Under the pieces are notes generated by a model, which was not told the DNA's origin, did no database searches, and saw only the letters and a program-made list of their open reading frames with translations. A stretch of DNA of 64,000 nucleotides from Podocnemis expansa (lineage: Eukaryota > Chordata > Testudines > Podocnemididae). Below, in pieces: positions 22,301 through 33,316 of the stretch (the stretch's first letter is position 1; every line of letters starts with the position of its first letter). Made by a program: the position numbers and the translations under genes. Where the stretch lies: NCBI GenBank assembly GCA_007922195.1, contig ML682224.1:343194-407193 (forward strand). The letters are read 5' to 3'.

Positions 22301-23532
22301 CTGGTGGAATTAAAGCGCCTGATGCCTGGAAGGTGCCCCGCCCCCCAACCCCTTGAGCCCTGATGCATTCTGGAACCGATCCATCTTGGAGGTGGGCAGG
22401 TGGATTGGGCCCCAGTATCCTGGCTGGGCATGTCAGTTGCTTTCCCCCACTGGCCAGATGATCACAGCCATGGTGGGGTGGGGCAGTTTGTCTTCCCCCT
22501 CCGACCTGCCAATCACGGTCACAGCAGGGAGTGGGCAGGGAGTACCTTTCCCAGTTCCGGGTCTGGTGCCCTCTTAAATTGGTGCCTGGGGCTTTGCCTC
22601 ATTTGCCCTGCTGTAATTACGATGCTGCATCCCGCAGCTTTCACATTGTGTCATCTTTCCTATTTCTTCCCCTGCTTGAGTGTCTACCACTGCTGCCTCT
22701 GTATCTGTCATAGTGCTTCCCCAACGCCTGGTCTGCCTAAAACTAAAACACACCCCAGCACACCAAGCAAAGCAGCACAAGAATCCCACACTCCCACCAA
22801 AACTTCCCCTCCAAACTCTCCAGTTCAGAGCCTTATTAACTGTCCCTGTGCGTTGCTGCAGCTATGTGCTGCTGCCTGCTGGAGTAGCTGATTTTATAGC
22901 TCCCTCTGTTGAAGAGCTCCCTGCTGGCGTCCAGGTTAGCAGTGTAGGGCTTCATGTTCTAGCGAAGTGAAGGGTAGGTGGTATCTCCCATGATGAGGAC
23001 AGACAACTGCACTTCCCCCAGGGTGATATTGTGTGGGAAGAACAAGGTGCCCATCTGCATGTGCCTGTACGGGGCAGAGTTCCTGAGCACATGAGCATCA
23101 TGTGCCCTCCCTGCCAGCCCAGCTAGGCATTCGTGAAGAGGCCTCAGTGGTCCATGAGGGCCTGCAGGACTATGAGTGTTAGCCCTTGTGGTTTGTATAT
23201 TTCATGGCCTGGTGTTCTGGGGTTTGGATGGGGATATGGGTCCCATCCATGATGCACCCAAAGTTGGGAAAGCTGAGTGCAGTGAGGCCATCAAAGGTGT
23301 TTTACAGGTTGCACAGCGTGATGAGGCAGGTTAGTAGGATGCGGTTGGTGGCCCTGCTGACCTGCAGGAAGTCAGTCCCCATAGTGGCCCTGCTGCTGCC
23401 AAAGTGGTGCGCAGTGCAACAGTAGGAGTCTGGGTTTGCCAACTTCCAGACGGTGATGGCTGCTCTTGTCCACAAGCAGGCAGGTCTGAATTGTGTGTCC
23501 CTGTGCTACAGGACTGGGATGAGCTCGTGGAC

Positions 23533-23871
23533 CTATTTAAGGAAGGTTCCCTTGCTCATGTGGAAATTGTGGAGCCATTGGTTGTTGTCCCAGGTGGTGA
23601 GAATGACATATTTCCACCAGTCACTACTGGTTTCCCATGCCCAGAAGCAATGGGGCATGGAGGGCACCATCAGCACAGCAGCTTGCGGCACCAGCATGGT
23701 AGTGGTGCTTCTGTCTGCCACCACGTAGTCAGGGTCCAGAAAGAGCAAGCTCCCAGTGAAGAAAGCTCTAGGCAGTGTACAAAAGGTGCTGGGCACCCCT
23801 CTGGCAAGTTGCATGAACTGATTACAGTCCATGACCTCCTCATTCTGCCTGTTGCCAGCTACAATGGACAC
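23533..23871 (-). pseudogene. Harbinger transposase N-terminal ORF fragment
   Basis: 113 codons open on the minus strand: QFMQLARGVPSTFCTLPRAF, LFLDPDYVVADRSTTTMLVP, MVPSMPHCFWAWETSSDWW. The homologous segment in the other copy (50684-51003) aligns motif by motif. It is truncated before the catalytic domain by frame loss. Confidence 0.75.
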
Positions 23872-24027
23872 AGAGCTGAGGTCACTTCTTTTTATGGAAT
23901 TGGCTGTGGGAATGGGCCCTTCTTAGATACAATGTTGGTACACTTACCAGGACACCCGCCTCCTAAGCCAACCTAGCAAGTGCCTGCACGGATATGCTAG
24001 TACAACTTAGACTTCAGGTAGGGACAT

Positions 24028-24771
24028 ACACTGTGTCTACATTGCAAAGCACTTTTGAAAAAAATAGTTTGAAAAAAATATTTTGAAATTCATTTGGAAT
24101 AATTATCTCTAAAAAACTTTTTTTCAAAAAAAATATATTGGAAAAAACAGTCCAGGAATGGCTTCTTGTCCTGAAAAAAAGCGGCTTTTATTTATTTATT
24201 TATTTATTTATTAAAAAGAAAGCCCACAGTGGACTTTTTTTTTTTTTTTTTTTTTAGAAAGCCAATGGAAGAGGTATGCAGCTTAAAAAAAAGAAAGAAA
24301 GAAAGAAAAAAGAAAAAAAGAAAGAAAGAAGCCATTGCTGCATCTGGTGATGGCTTTTTTCAAAAAAGGCTTTTTTTACAAAAGTTAACCAGGTTTAGTG
24401 TTCATGAAAAAGCACTTTGGTATTTTGAGATACCACAGCACATTTTCGAAAAAGCTAAACCTGGCTTTTTTTTTTTTTTTTTTTTTTTTCCCTGAGAGAA
24501 AAAACCTTTTTTGAGTAAGCTTTTTCAAAAAAAGAAGAAAAAATAAAAGCCATCACCGGATGTGGCAATGCCTCCTCCCACCAAGCCTGCCTAGTTCTTC
24601 CATTCACTTTCTTTTTCGGGGTGCGAGTGTTTTTTTGAGGGACAAGGAGCTGTGTCCAGAGTGCTTTCCTAATACAGCATTTTTGAAAAAAAGTTACTTC
24701 GAGATAATTATTGCAAATGTATTTTAATATTTTTAATTGTTTTCAAAAGTGCTCTGCAATGTACACATAGC
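24028..24771. mobile_element. T-rich palindromic MITE nested in Harbinger B
   Basis: Ends with TACATTGCAAAGCACTTTTG inverted as CAAAAGTGCTCTGCAATGTA, flanked by CAT on both sides (24025-24027, 24772-24774). It contains (TTTA)n, poly-T and (GAAA)n tracts at 24188-24330 and long A/T runs, which account for the 88-codon Phe/Lys ORF. Confidence 0.75.
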
Positions 24772-24879
24772 CATGCTGATTCAAACTATGTTAGTTTGAG
24801 TCAAGCAAATTTAGTTTGAACTAGTTAATTCAAAGTAACTAATTCAAGCTAGCATTTTTAGGTGCAGACATAGCTATAG

Positions 24880-26221
24880 TCTCCTGATGTTTCATCTGTG
24901 GAGCTTGACAATAGTGCCTTTTGCTTTTCTTTGGTGCTTTTTCCCTCAGCTCCCCCACTCATTTCCTTCTACCATATGTCTTTTCCTGCCCTCCTGCCCT
25001 GGACTGTGTTCCCTTCTTCCCTTTCTACCTAACACTTCACCTCTGCATGTACATGCTACTCTCCCTTACATAAGCAGCACACTCTTCCCCCAAACTTTGC
25101 CACTGGCTTTTCTCTCAGTGTCCACCTCTGAGTTCCAACCTGAGTTGACTCTAGAGCTGTTCCTGTCTTTGGGAGATGTAGGAAGGCCAAAATGGCTTTT
25201 GGGAGAGAGGTAGTTAACAGGCAATATAAAGATGGGCCAGTGTCTGCCACACAGTCCTGGACTGTTGACTTGCAAAATAGTCCCCAGGACAGGATATGAA
25301 GACCCAGGAATCTCCATGGGACAGGAAAAAAGTGTGGTCATCACTAATTACAGTGCCTGTGAGCTATGGCTGCATGCTGATTTCCACCATGACCCCTGAA
25401 ATCGGCTGATTGTAACAGTAGATGGCTGAGCCAGGGACAGCGCCTTTATGGAGCCTCTATGTAGCTCAGAGAACCATGCAACTTATTGCATAACTCAGTG
25501 ATCCGTAGTGGTGGCAGGATCCCAGGCTATGATACTGCTCTAGCTAAGTGAACACTAAGTGCTGTTTCCCCAGCACAGCAGAAAACAACAAGTGGCACTT
25601 TCTTTCCTCCAACAAGTTTTATTAGTTTCTTTTCTTTCAATATCCTGGTCACAACTTCTTCTCTTGGCCTCTGTCTCCAACAGGCACAGTCTGATTCCAG
25701 CATCCCAGCCTCTGATTGGCAACAAGGAAAACCCCTGGGTTTGCTCTACCCTGACCAGTGGCCAGTGTCTTGATTGCTCTGCTGATGGAGCCTTAATAAG
25801 AGTGACCACCCCGGCCATTGAGTTTCCCAAGATCTGTGATTCTTTTGGATCCAAGACATGGCAGTCATAAGCACCTCTCAGGATAACTATCAGATTTACA
25901 TACTGGACTTACCTTAAACCTGCGCCATTTCTGTTGCTCTAAATGGAATAATGACCCACACCCAGCACCCTGAAGTTTGGGAAACTTCAGATCTGAGTTG
26001 GAGAGTGAAAACCAAGGCTTTTGTCCATCCCTGCTATTTTCTCATTTAGTTGCCTGGACACCCCATAATTGGCCACACCTGTTTTCAGCAGAAGTTTATG
26101 TAGGTTCATAATTGTAGAACTAGATCTTCTGGCAAAACCTGACCTGACCTTTACTAAAGGATCACACAGGAGGAAGGAAGCACTGAACAAAAGACAAAAG
26201 CAACTACATGGTGATATCCCC
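24880..26221. other. Intronic non-coding sequence, nothing recognised
   Basis: No clear repeat ends or exon. Short ORFs are pyrimidine-tract by-products. Confidence 0.45.
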
Positions 26222-26930
26222 TGTAGCAAGGGACTGTGAGCTGCTGGGGAGCCTGGACCTGAGGAAGGGCCTGAATGCCCTCTCTGGCCAGCCTAGGCCA
26301 TTCCAGGACTGAAGCCCCAGAAGTGAAGGGGCAGGGCTAAGACAGGAAGAGCGAGTATAAAAGCCCAGCCTGGGGGCTCAGCTGGGCTAGGCCGTCTCAT
26401 AGGAAGGATGCTCCCTTTCTGAAGCTGTTACTAAGGCCTGACTGGGGCTCTACTGCAAGGCTAACCCTGTCCTCTCCAGCCAGAAGTCCTGATGGCTGAC
26501 CCAGCTTGCCCAGCCCTAAGGACTAGGAGGGGCTCCCTGGACTGATGGACTGGGTCAGATTCCCCTGTGAACTCATATAGCCCCAAAGGGCTGCCCCTCC
26601 TTGAGGAGTTAGAGGGAGCTGAGGACCCTCCTGGGCCCTGTGACTTGGAGGAGCTTCCCTCTGCTGAGGACCCCACTGTGCCTGAGGAGAAGCAGGCTAT
26701 GGAGGGACCCAATGACCTGGAGGAGCTGCCACCAGCTGATGGGCCTGAAGCTTCCCTGACCTGCTGTCTGTGGCTGTCAAGCAGCTTGTTGGGATCCCCT
26801 GAGTGATCTACTCTCTAGACCTAGAGGAGCCCCTTGCAGACAGGTACTTGGACACAGGGTGGGAGGAAGTTGCCCAGAGGAAGCTGAGCTTAGTTCAACC
26901 AAAGGCCAGCACATGTAGGAGTCAGCACAT
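26222..26930 (+). repeat. LTR-like repeat family Y, copy 1
   Basis: Begins TGTAGCAAGGGACTGTG, has a TATA box (GTATAAAAG at about 26354) and is similar over its length to 48191-48810. Its second half includes repeated acidic-coding units (DLEELPSAED, DLEELPPADG). The paired copies, the TG start and the internal TATA box suggest an LTR. A coding role is not shown. Confidence 0.5.
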
Positions 26931-26934
26931 TGCA

Positions 26935-27850
26935 GCATGATACCTGCTGCCACAGTGATTGACCCTTTAGTCATTAATAAGGGGTCCTGGGTGAGACACA
27001 GCATAGTCAAATGGCCTGTATCTCCCTCCCCGCTTTTGCTAGTTTCCCCAACCACCCAAAGTACTCTGTACCTGCTCTACCTTGCCTGGAGGCACTGCCT
27101 GCCTGAAGAGGGATGCCTCAGGGCCAATTCCCCTGTGCTACCAGCAGGAGGTGCCCTACTGCCAGATTGGGTGCACCATACTCTTATGGTATACTTTCTA
27201 AAAAAACGTTTGCATCATTTGAAGCAAATTCAGATGTCCCATCGAAAATAGAGACAGGTGATGATGGCCATTTGCTCATAAATCTGATTAATACTTATAG
27301 TGCGAACATGTGCTTGGCATCACTATGACACTATCCCACACATGACTGCAGTGTTGTATGTCTTACACAGCAACAAGTGTCCATTTCCTGCACTGGCAGT
27401 CTTGACACCCAGAGACAGCACAGAGTTCTTTGCTTTGCGTTCATGTGCAGCTGTATCTGGGCTCTAACTCCAGCACCTTTTATATGAACTTTTTGGGAAT
27501 TTCGTATACAAACTCCAAGTAACCTGCTGAACAGTCAGTTTACTCAGCATTTTTGGGGGTATCAGCTCCCTACTCCTCGCAAAGTTACTGAGTTGCCTGA
27601 GAAATACACATAGGGCAGGCTTTTCTGTAAGATAATCATTTAGACTCATTACTGATTACCAGCATCAGTTTCTCAGGCCAGTGCAGCAGCACAGGGGTTA
27701 CCATGAAACAGCTACAGTCATGCAGTTCACTCCCCTCTCAGATAGCTGGGTCACTCTCCGGCTGTCAACACCAGCCCAACAGGTTCCAATCACTGCATTA
27801 TTTAAATTGTGTTTGAGGGAGGTATCAGTTCTGGGCTCCTTTGGGTCATA
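26935..27850. other. Intronic non-coding sequence, nothing recognised
   Basis: No feature can be supported. Confidence 0.45.
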
Positions 27851-27852
27851 TA

Positions 27853-29260
27853 GGGTATGACCATATGTCTTTTTTTTATTTTGAAATGACAGTGGTTATT
27901 TCGGAATAAAAAAGTTTTAGTCCACACGATGTATTCTTATTTCAAAATGATGGAGCCTGTTGTTTTGAAATAAGAGCCGTCATTTCAAAATGGCTTAAAC
28001 CACTTTTGTTTTGAAACGGCGGTTATTTTGAAACCAGTCATCTTGAAATAATGCCGATAGGACATGTTATTTCAAAATGACCATTGCTTCAAAATAATGT
28101 TTGACCTTCCTCCCCCAGCAACCTGGTCAGGGATCAGCACCCTGGCCAGGGTGCTGAGCAGAGGTATAGGGGGGTGGCAGGTGCCCCAGCCAGTTTCCCT
28201 GCTGCTTCCCCTTGTGGGGGCGGGAGAGATTGGGTACCTCAGCCCACTTCCCATGCCAGCCCCACAAAAAGGGAAGCAGCAGCCGAAGCCGGCTGGGGCA
28301 TCCGCCGGCCCCCTACCCCCGGCAAGGGGATCCAGCGGGGGAAACCAGCTGCTCCCCCTTGCCGGGCTCGGGGGGGGCAGCAGGTGCCCCAGCCAGCTTG
28401 GCCAGCTGGCCCACTCCCTAGTGGGACAGCCCAGATGCCCCATCCCTGGCTGCCTGGAAGCGGCCGGGGAACGTGCAGGCTGGGGCTCCCTCGACCCCTT
28501 GTGAGCGGAGGGGAGTGAGAGCTGCCGGTTGCCCAGGCCCTCCAGCCAGCAAGGGGCTGGGGAACCAGCAGCCCCCCTGCCACCACTCACAAGCAGCTGG
28601 CAGAGCCCTAGCCCGCACTTCCTTGCCCACTTTCAGGCAGCCAGGGGCTGGGGGAGCGGGACGCCCAGCTTCCTCTCCCCGTGCCCCACTCCTCCCTCAC
28701 TGGGGCTGGGAGAATGCCAACCCAGCGGGTAGGGGCTGCGGGTGCCTGCTCTAACCCCTGCCCATGCTGGGGGGGGACACTGCAGGATCCATGCCAGCTG
28801 TGGGGCCAGCAGCCCCCCACCCAAGCCCTGGCAGCAGGCAGAGTGGGCACCTGCAGCTGGTGCATGGCTGGGAATCCCCCTTGAGCCTGGCCGGGAGGCA
28901 GAGCTGGCGCCTGCAACTGGTGGAGGTCTGACAGCCCCCCTGAACCCGGGAGTGGGGCAGAGTGGGTGCCTGCAGCTGGCGTGGGGCTAGGAGCCCCCCC
29001 TTAACCTGGGCAGCAGGGCAGAGCAAGGAGCAGCATGGTGGTGGGGGGAGTTGCAACGCCCGGCTTTCCCCGCCACCCCAGCTCCGGGCAGCTGCCTGGA
29101 GCTGGGGGGGGGGAGAGCTGGGAGCTGCAGCTCCCCCCTGCTGGGCTTCAGGGCAGCCCTGGGTGGCATAGCCTGCCCACCTAGGGTTCCCCACACTCCC
29201 TGCCCCCACAGTGCCTCCCCTGCTGCCCCAACAGCAGTGGGGGACAGCAGGGAAGGGGGA
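27853..29260. mobile_element. One-sided palindromic MITE with large GC-rich core
   Basis: Starts GGTATGACCATATG, followed by TTATTTCAAAATGA / TCATTTCAAAATGG self-complementary units to about 28105. Then a GC-rich core begins with CACCCTGGCCAGGGTGCTGAG, shared with the MITE at 19444-20149. The other palindromic half is missing; the right side is cut by the CR1 at 29265. ORFs over 100 codons on both strands here are compositional. Confidence 0.5.
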
Positions 29261-29264
29261 TCAT

Positions 29265-29588
29265 AGGGGACTGGTTCTCATAGGGGACTTCAATTACCCT
29301 GACATCTGCTGGAAGGCCAATACAGCAGTGCACAAGCAATCCAGGAAGTTTCTGGAGAGTGTTGAGGACAACTTCCTGGTACAAATGCTGGAGCAACCAA
29401 CTAGGGGCCTTGCACCTCTCGATCTGCTGCTCACAAATAGAGAAGAATGTATCAGGGAAGTAGAAGTGAATGGCAGACTGGGTAGCAGTGACCATGAAAT
29501 GATTGAGTTCAAGTTGATGATTAAAGGAAAGAAGGAAAGAAGCAAAACGACTTCAGAAAAGCAGATTTTGTCTCCCTCAGGGAACTGA
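29265..29588 (+). pseudogene. CR1 ORF2 endonuclease C-terminal part
   Basis: Reads GDFNYPDICWKANTA, FLVQMLEQPTRG, LDLLLTNREECI and LGSSDHEMIEFKL, the second half of the APE-type endonuclease including the catalytic SDH motif. The part before GDFN is lacking. The frame is lost near 29575. Confidence 0.88.
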
Positions 29589-30205
29589 TGGGCAGGATCC
29601 CTTGGGAGGCTGATCTGAAGGGGAAAGGTGTCCAAGAGAGTTGGGTGCATTTTAAAGAAACCCTGCTAAGGGCACAGGAAGATACAATTCAGATAAGGAG
29701 AAAGCACAGCAAATGTGGAAGGCGCCCACTGTGGCTTAACAGAGAGCTCTGCACTGAGCTGAAGCACAAAAAGGAAGCTTACAGGAAGTGGAAGCTAGGA
29801 CAGATGACTAAGGAGGCATATAAAGACATTGCTCGGGACTGCAGGGATAAAATCAGAAAGGCCAAAGGACAAATGGAGTTGCGACTAGCAAGGGATGTGA
29901 AGGATAACAGGAAGGGGTTCTACAAGTATATCGATAACAAGAAGAGGATCAGGGATGGTGTAGGTCCCTTACTGAATGGGGCAGGCATCCTCGTGACAGA
30001 GGATGAGGAAAAAGCTGAAGTGCTCAATGCTTTTTTTACTTCAGTTTTCACAAGCAGGGTCAGCTCCCAGCCCACTACACTAGGTACGGTAGACTGGGGA
30101 GAAGAAGAGAGGCCCTTGGTGACAGAAGGTCAGGTTAGGGACTGCTTAAAGAAACTAGATATGCACAAGTCCATGGGGTGGATGAACTGCATCCGAGGGT
30201 GCTGA
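29588..30205 (+). pseudogene. CR1 ORF2 region between endonuclease and reverse transcriptase
   Basis: Contains WLNRELCTELKHKKEAYRKW, FYKYIDNKKRIRDGVGPLL and FFTSVFTSRVSSQ, the linker of CR1 ORF2. It leaves the frame at KSMGWMNC, where [13 protein letters not shown] is expected; that reading resumes in the next frame. Confidence 0.88.
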
Positions 30206-31620
30206 GGGAGCTGGCTGATGAGATAGCAGTACCGTTGGCCATTATCTTTGAAAACTCGTGGCGAACAGGGGAGGTGCCAGAGGACTGGAAAAAAGCAAAT
30301 ATAGTACCTATCTTCAAGAAAGGCAAAAAGGAGGATCCAGGGAATTACAGACCTGTCAGCCTCACCTCAATCCCCGGAAAAATCATGGAGCAGCTTCTCA
30401 AAGAATCCATCCTGAAACACTTGGAGGAAAATAGAGTAATCAGGAACAGTCAGCATGGATTCACCAAGGGTAAATCATGCCTGACCAACCTCATCGCCTT
30501 CTATGATGAGATGACTGGATTTGTGGATGCGGGAAGAGCCGTTGATGTGATATACCTTGACTTTAGCAAGGCTTTTGATACGGTTTCCCACAGCATTCTC
30601 ATTAGCAAATTAAGGAAGTATGGGTTAGATGCGTGGACTGTAAGGTGGATAGAAAACTGGCTAGATCAACGGTTTCAGCGTGTAGGAATCAATGGCTCCA
30701 TGTCAAGTTGGCAAGCAGTAACGAGTGGTGTGCCCCAGGGGTCGGTCCTGGGGCCAGTTCTGTTCAATGTTTTCATCAATGATCTGGATGATGGGATAGA
30801 TTGCACACTTAGTAAGTTTGCGGATGATACCAAACTGGGGGGAACGGTAGACACCCTAGAGGGCAGGGACAGGATTCAGGGAGACCTAGACAAATTGGAG
30901 CAGTGGGCCAAGAGGAATCTCATGAGGTTCAACAAGGACAAGTGTAAAATCCTGCACTTGGGATGAAAAAAACCCATGTACTGCTACAGGCTGGGGAGTG
31001 ATCAGCTAAATAGCAGCACTGGAGAAAAGGACCTGGGAGTCATGGTGGATGGGAAGCTGGATATGAGTCAGCAGTGTGCGCTTGCTGCCAGAAAGGCCAA
31101 CGGCATACTGGGCTGCATCAGAAGAAGTGTTGCCAGCAGATCGAGGGATGTGATCATTCCCCTCTATTCTGCACTAGTGAGCCCACATCTGGAATACTGT
31201 GTCCAGTTTTGGGCTCCCCACTACAAAAAGGACATGGACAAATTGGAGAGAGTCCAGAGGAGGGCAACAAAAATGATCAAAGGGCTGGAGCACAAGCCCT
31301 ATGAAGAAAGACTGAAGGAACTAGGCTTATTTAGCCTGCAGAAGAGAAGACTGAGGGGGGATTTGATAGCAACCTTCAACTACTTGAAGGGTTGCTCCAA
31401 GGAGGATGGAGCTCGACTGTTCTCGGTAGTAACAGAGGGCAGAACGAGAAGCAATGGTTTGAAGTTACAGCTGGGGCGGTCCAGGCTGGATATTAGGAGA
31501 AACTTCCTTACTAGGCTAGTGGTGAAGCATTGGAATAAGTTGCCTCGGGAGGTGGTGGAATCTCCATCTCTGGAGGTGTTCAAGGCCCAGCTGGACAAAA
31601 CCCTGACTGGGATGATCTAA
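30178..31620 (+). pseudogene. CR1 ORF2 reverse transcriptase and C-terminal domain (one stop)
   Basis: Reads [42 protein letters not shown] (motif A), [14 protein letters not shown] and [10 protein letters not shown] (motif C, both catalytic Asp present). A TGA at 30964 then interrupts the frame, and it resumes with [44 protein letters not shown], and ends TLTGMI. The active-site residues are intact in this otherwise disabled copy. Confidence 0.92.
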
Positions 31621-31967
31621 TGGGAGTGGCCCTGCTTTTTTTGGCAGGGGGTTGGACTAGATGACCTCGTGGGGTCCCTTCCAACCCTATGATTCTATGA
31701 TTCTATGATCACTGCCCTGAGGGCAGCTTTCCCCTGCCTGGCTCTCCACACCTCCCATGCTGCCCCTCTCCTGAATTGAAACATTTCTGTTGGATCCCAA
31801 GTTACACATATTTTTGAATTTAAATACTAAAGTGATGCCTAGGTCTGGTTCTAGGCACCTAAAGTATGTTGGTAACAAACTCAAATCTCAGCAGCATCTA
31901 CCATTTCAACAAGAACCCAGCCAGACACCTACAGAAACTACTTCCCATCCCCTCCTGCTATGTGAAG

Positions 31968-32410
31968 CAGGGCTGGATTAACAGAGAGATATAGGAGCTG
32001 CAAACCTGGGCCAGGGCTAAAGTTGCCCTGTCATGCACCACCCCACAGAAATAAACTGGGCACCAACTGGTGGGCCTGGAGCATCTCTGGCACCTGGCCT
32101 GAGCACCACCAGCCCATGCCAAATCACATCATTGTCCTGTCCCATCCCACCCCAGGGCTGGTAGTTCTCCTGGGTCCCAATGCCACCTTGTTCCTGTGGG
32201 TGGCTGGAGTGTTGAGTCATGGACCCCCTAGTGCAAGCTGGGTTCCAATACCAAGTGTTGGTGTTCTGCACACTAGCAGGTCTGCCAGGTCGCAGTACCA
32301 ACATGCTTGAGCACCATTTTGCCCTGACCCCAGATTGGGAACCACTATAGTGGCGGAAGGCTCACAAGAGTGAAGAGCCCTTGGCCTCCACAGGCCCCAA
32401 TCTGGCCCTA
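31968..32410. mobile_element. Non-autonomous hAT element with 7/8 target duplication
   Basis: Starts CAGGGCTGGATTAAC and ends in an inverted relative (CCAATCTGGCCCTA), flanked by ATGTGAAG (31960-31967) and ATGTGATG (32411-32418). No transposase. Confidence 0.65.
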
Positions 32411-32419
32411 ATGTGATGC

Positions 32420-32930
32420 ACAGCCTGGATCCTACCCAAAGGAAACAACAAATGGCTGCATTTTCCAGTCTGCCAGGAAGTCATCGCATCTGAGCTATTC
32501 TGGCCCAAAGGGGAGAGCAAGTTCCAGAGTCCAACAATCCTTCTTCTCTATAAAAGGGGAACAAGTTCAGGCATCACAGCAAGCTCCCCAGTGAGAGGGG
32601 ATACCCAGGAGTTTGGTCCCAGGTCATTTAGGACTTTATAAATCACAGTAAACACCTTAACCTCACCCAGAGATGAGCAGTGGGTGCAGATTCCACAGCT
32701 CGAGTGTAACATTGTTCCAGCGAGACACTTGCTCAGTAAGTGAGCTGCTGTGCACCAGCTTCAGTCCCTGATATTTTTTTAAGGTGCAGCCCCATGCAGG
32801 GATCACTGCAATATTTTAAATTCAAGTTAAAAAGTATATGCTAAAAGTGGCATATGAATGGTAAAGGCACAACCTCCTAGCCAGATGTAGAAGGCAAAAA
32901 GTTGACTGTCAAAGTTAACATCTAGTTGCA
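32420..32930. other. Intronic non-coding sequence, nothing recognised
   Basis: No definite feature. Confidence 0.4.
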
Positions 32931-32934
32931 AAAA

Positions 32935-33180
32935 CTAAACAAGGAGTCTAGTGGCACTCTTAAACACTAACAGATGGATTTATTTCATGAGCTTTTGTGA
33001 CTGACAATCCCACTTTGTCAGACACTTGAAGATGGAGAGCCAAAGAAAATATTCCTCCCATTCGTCTTTGACTCTTCATTTTCAAGTGTCTGACAAAGCG
33101 GGATTTTTCTCACACTAAAGCTCATGCAATAAACAGATTTGTTAGTCTATAAAAGAGCCATTAGATTCCTTGTTGTTGTT
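32935..33180. repeat. Palindromic short element, copy 3
   Basis: AACAAGGAGTCTAGTGGCAC opens and GTTAGTCTATAAAAGAGCC...ATTCCTTGTTG closes as an inverted repeat. The central GTCAGACACTTGAA / TTCAAGTGTCTGAC hairpin is enlarged by an extra segment. It lies only about 140 bp inside the gene A first intron from the exon 1 donor. An A/T-rich (ATTT)n tail follows at 33195-33220. Confidence 0.7.
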
Positions 33181-33316
33181 GGTTTTTTTTAAATGTATTA
33201 TTATTTTATTTATTTATTTTAGTTTGCTCAACTAGACAGACAGGGCCACTCCTTTGGAATGTGACATCTAATTGCAGTTAATACTGCTGCCCAAGTGAAG
33301 TAGAGAAGACACTTAC

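Larger units (their letters stand above)
13868..22880 (-). mobile_element. Near-complete CR1-type LINE on minus, interrupted by five insertions
   Basis: Read right to left and skipping the insertions, the segments form one LINE in correct order. They are a GC-rich 5' region with ORF1 start (SCGMQHRNYS, about 22600), ORF1 esterase (VYVIGDSLLRR, then IVLHVDTN), endonuclease start (about 20160-20400), endonuclease middle (VGYTPPGSD, EFNFPDIDWW; 19121-19440), endonuclease end (LGSSDH; 18490-18670), spacer (DWTEELRNAKVEETW; 16442-16756), reverse transcriptase and the ORF2 end. The 3' UTR finishes GATTCTATG at 13868. Removing the inserts leaves about 5.2 kb, close to full length. Many stops and frameshifts show it is long dead. 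Confidence 0.85.
22881..24875 (-). mobile_element. Right part of Harbinger transposon B: transposase N-terminal and catalytic region
   Basis: The minus strand from 23871 reads MSIVAGNRQNEEVMDCNQFM, then FLDPDYVVADRS, FWAWETSSDWW and WDNNQWL. Decayed frames follow with IMDGTHIPIQTPEHQ (about 23200-23260, first catalytic Asp) and MGDTTYPS (about 22973-22992, second Asp), all landmarks of HARBI1-type transposase. The right terminus AGACATAGCT lies at 24875. The subterminal sequence matches the start of the element at 50458 base for base over long stretches once the nested MITE at 24028-24771 is skipped. The C-terminal part continues at 13287-13867. Confidence 0.8.
29265..31709 (+). mobile_element. 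CR1 LINE, 5'-truncated, recent-looking
   Basis: Continuous CR1 ORF2 from the endonuclease (IGDFNYPDICW) through the reverse transcriptase to the 3' UTR, which ends in two copies of the ATTCTATG octamer. Coding breaks are few: frame changes near 29575 and 30190 and one TGA at 30964. It is the best-preserved LINE in the window, so the youngest by appearance. It is truncated at its 5' side within the endonuclease, as is usual for CR1. Confidence 0.93.

Noticed and set aside
24229..24495. Phe/Lys-rich ORF of 88 codons
   Set aside because: Made of poly-T and GAAA runs in a T-rich MITE.
25050..25350. TATA-like and splice-like words suggesting another first exon
   Set aside because: No ATG with a signal peptide and donor in phase could be found.
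28064..29209. Overlapping ORFs of 100-172 codons on both strands
   Set aside because: GC-rich MITE core; Gly/Pro/Ala-rich translations with no domain and several frames open at once.
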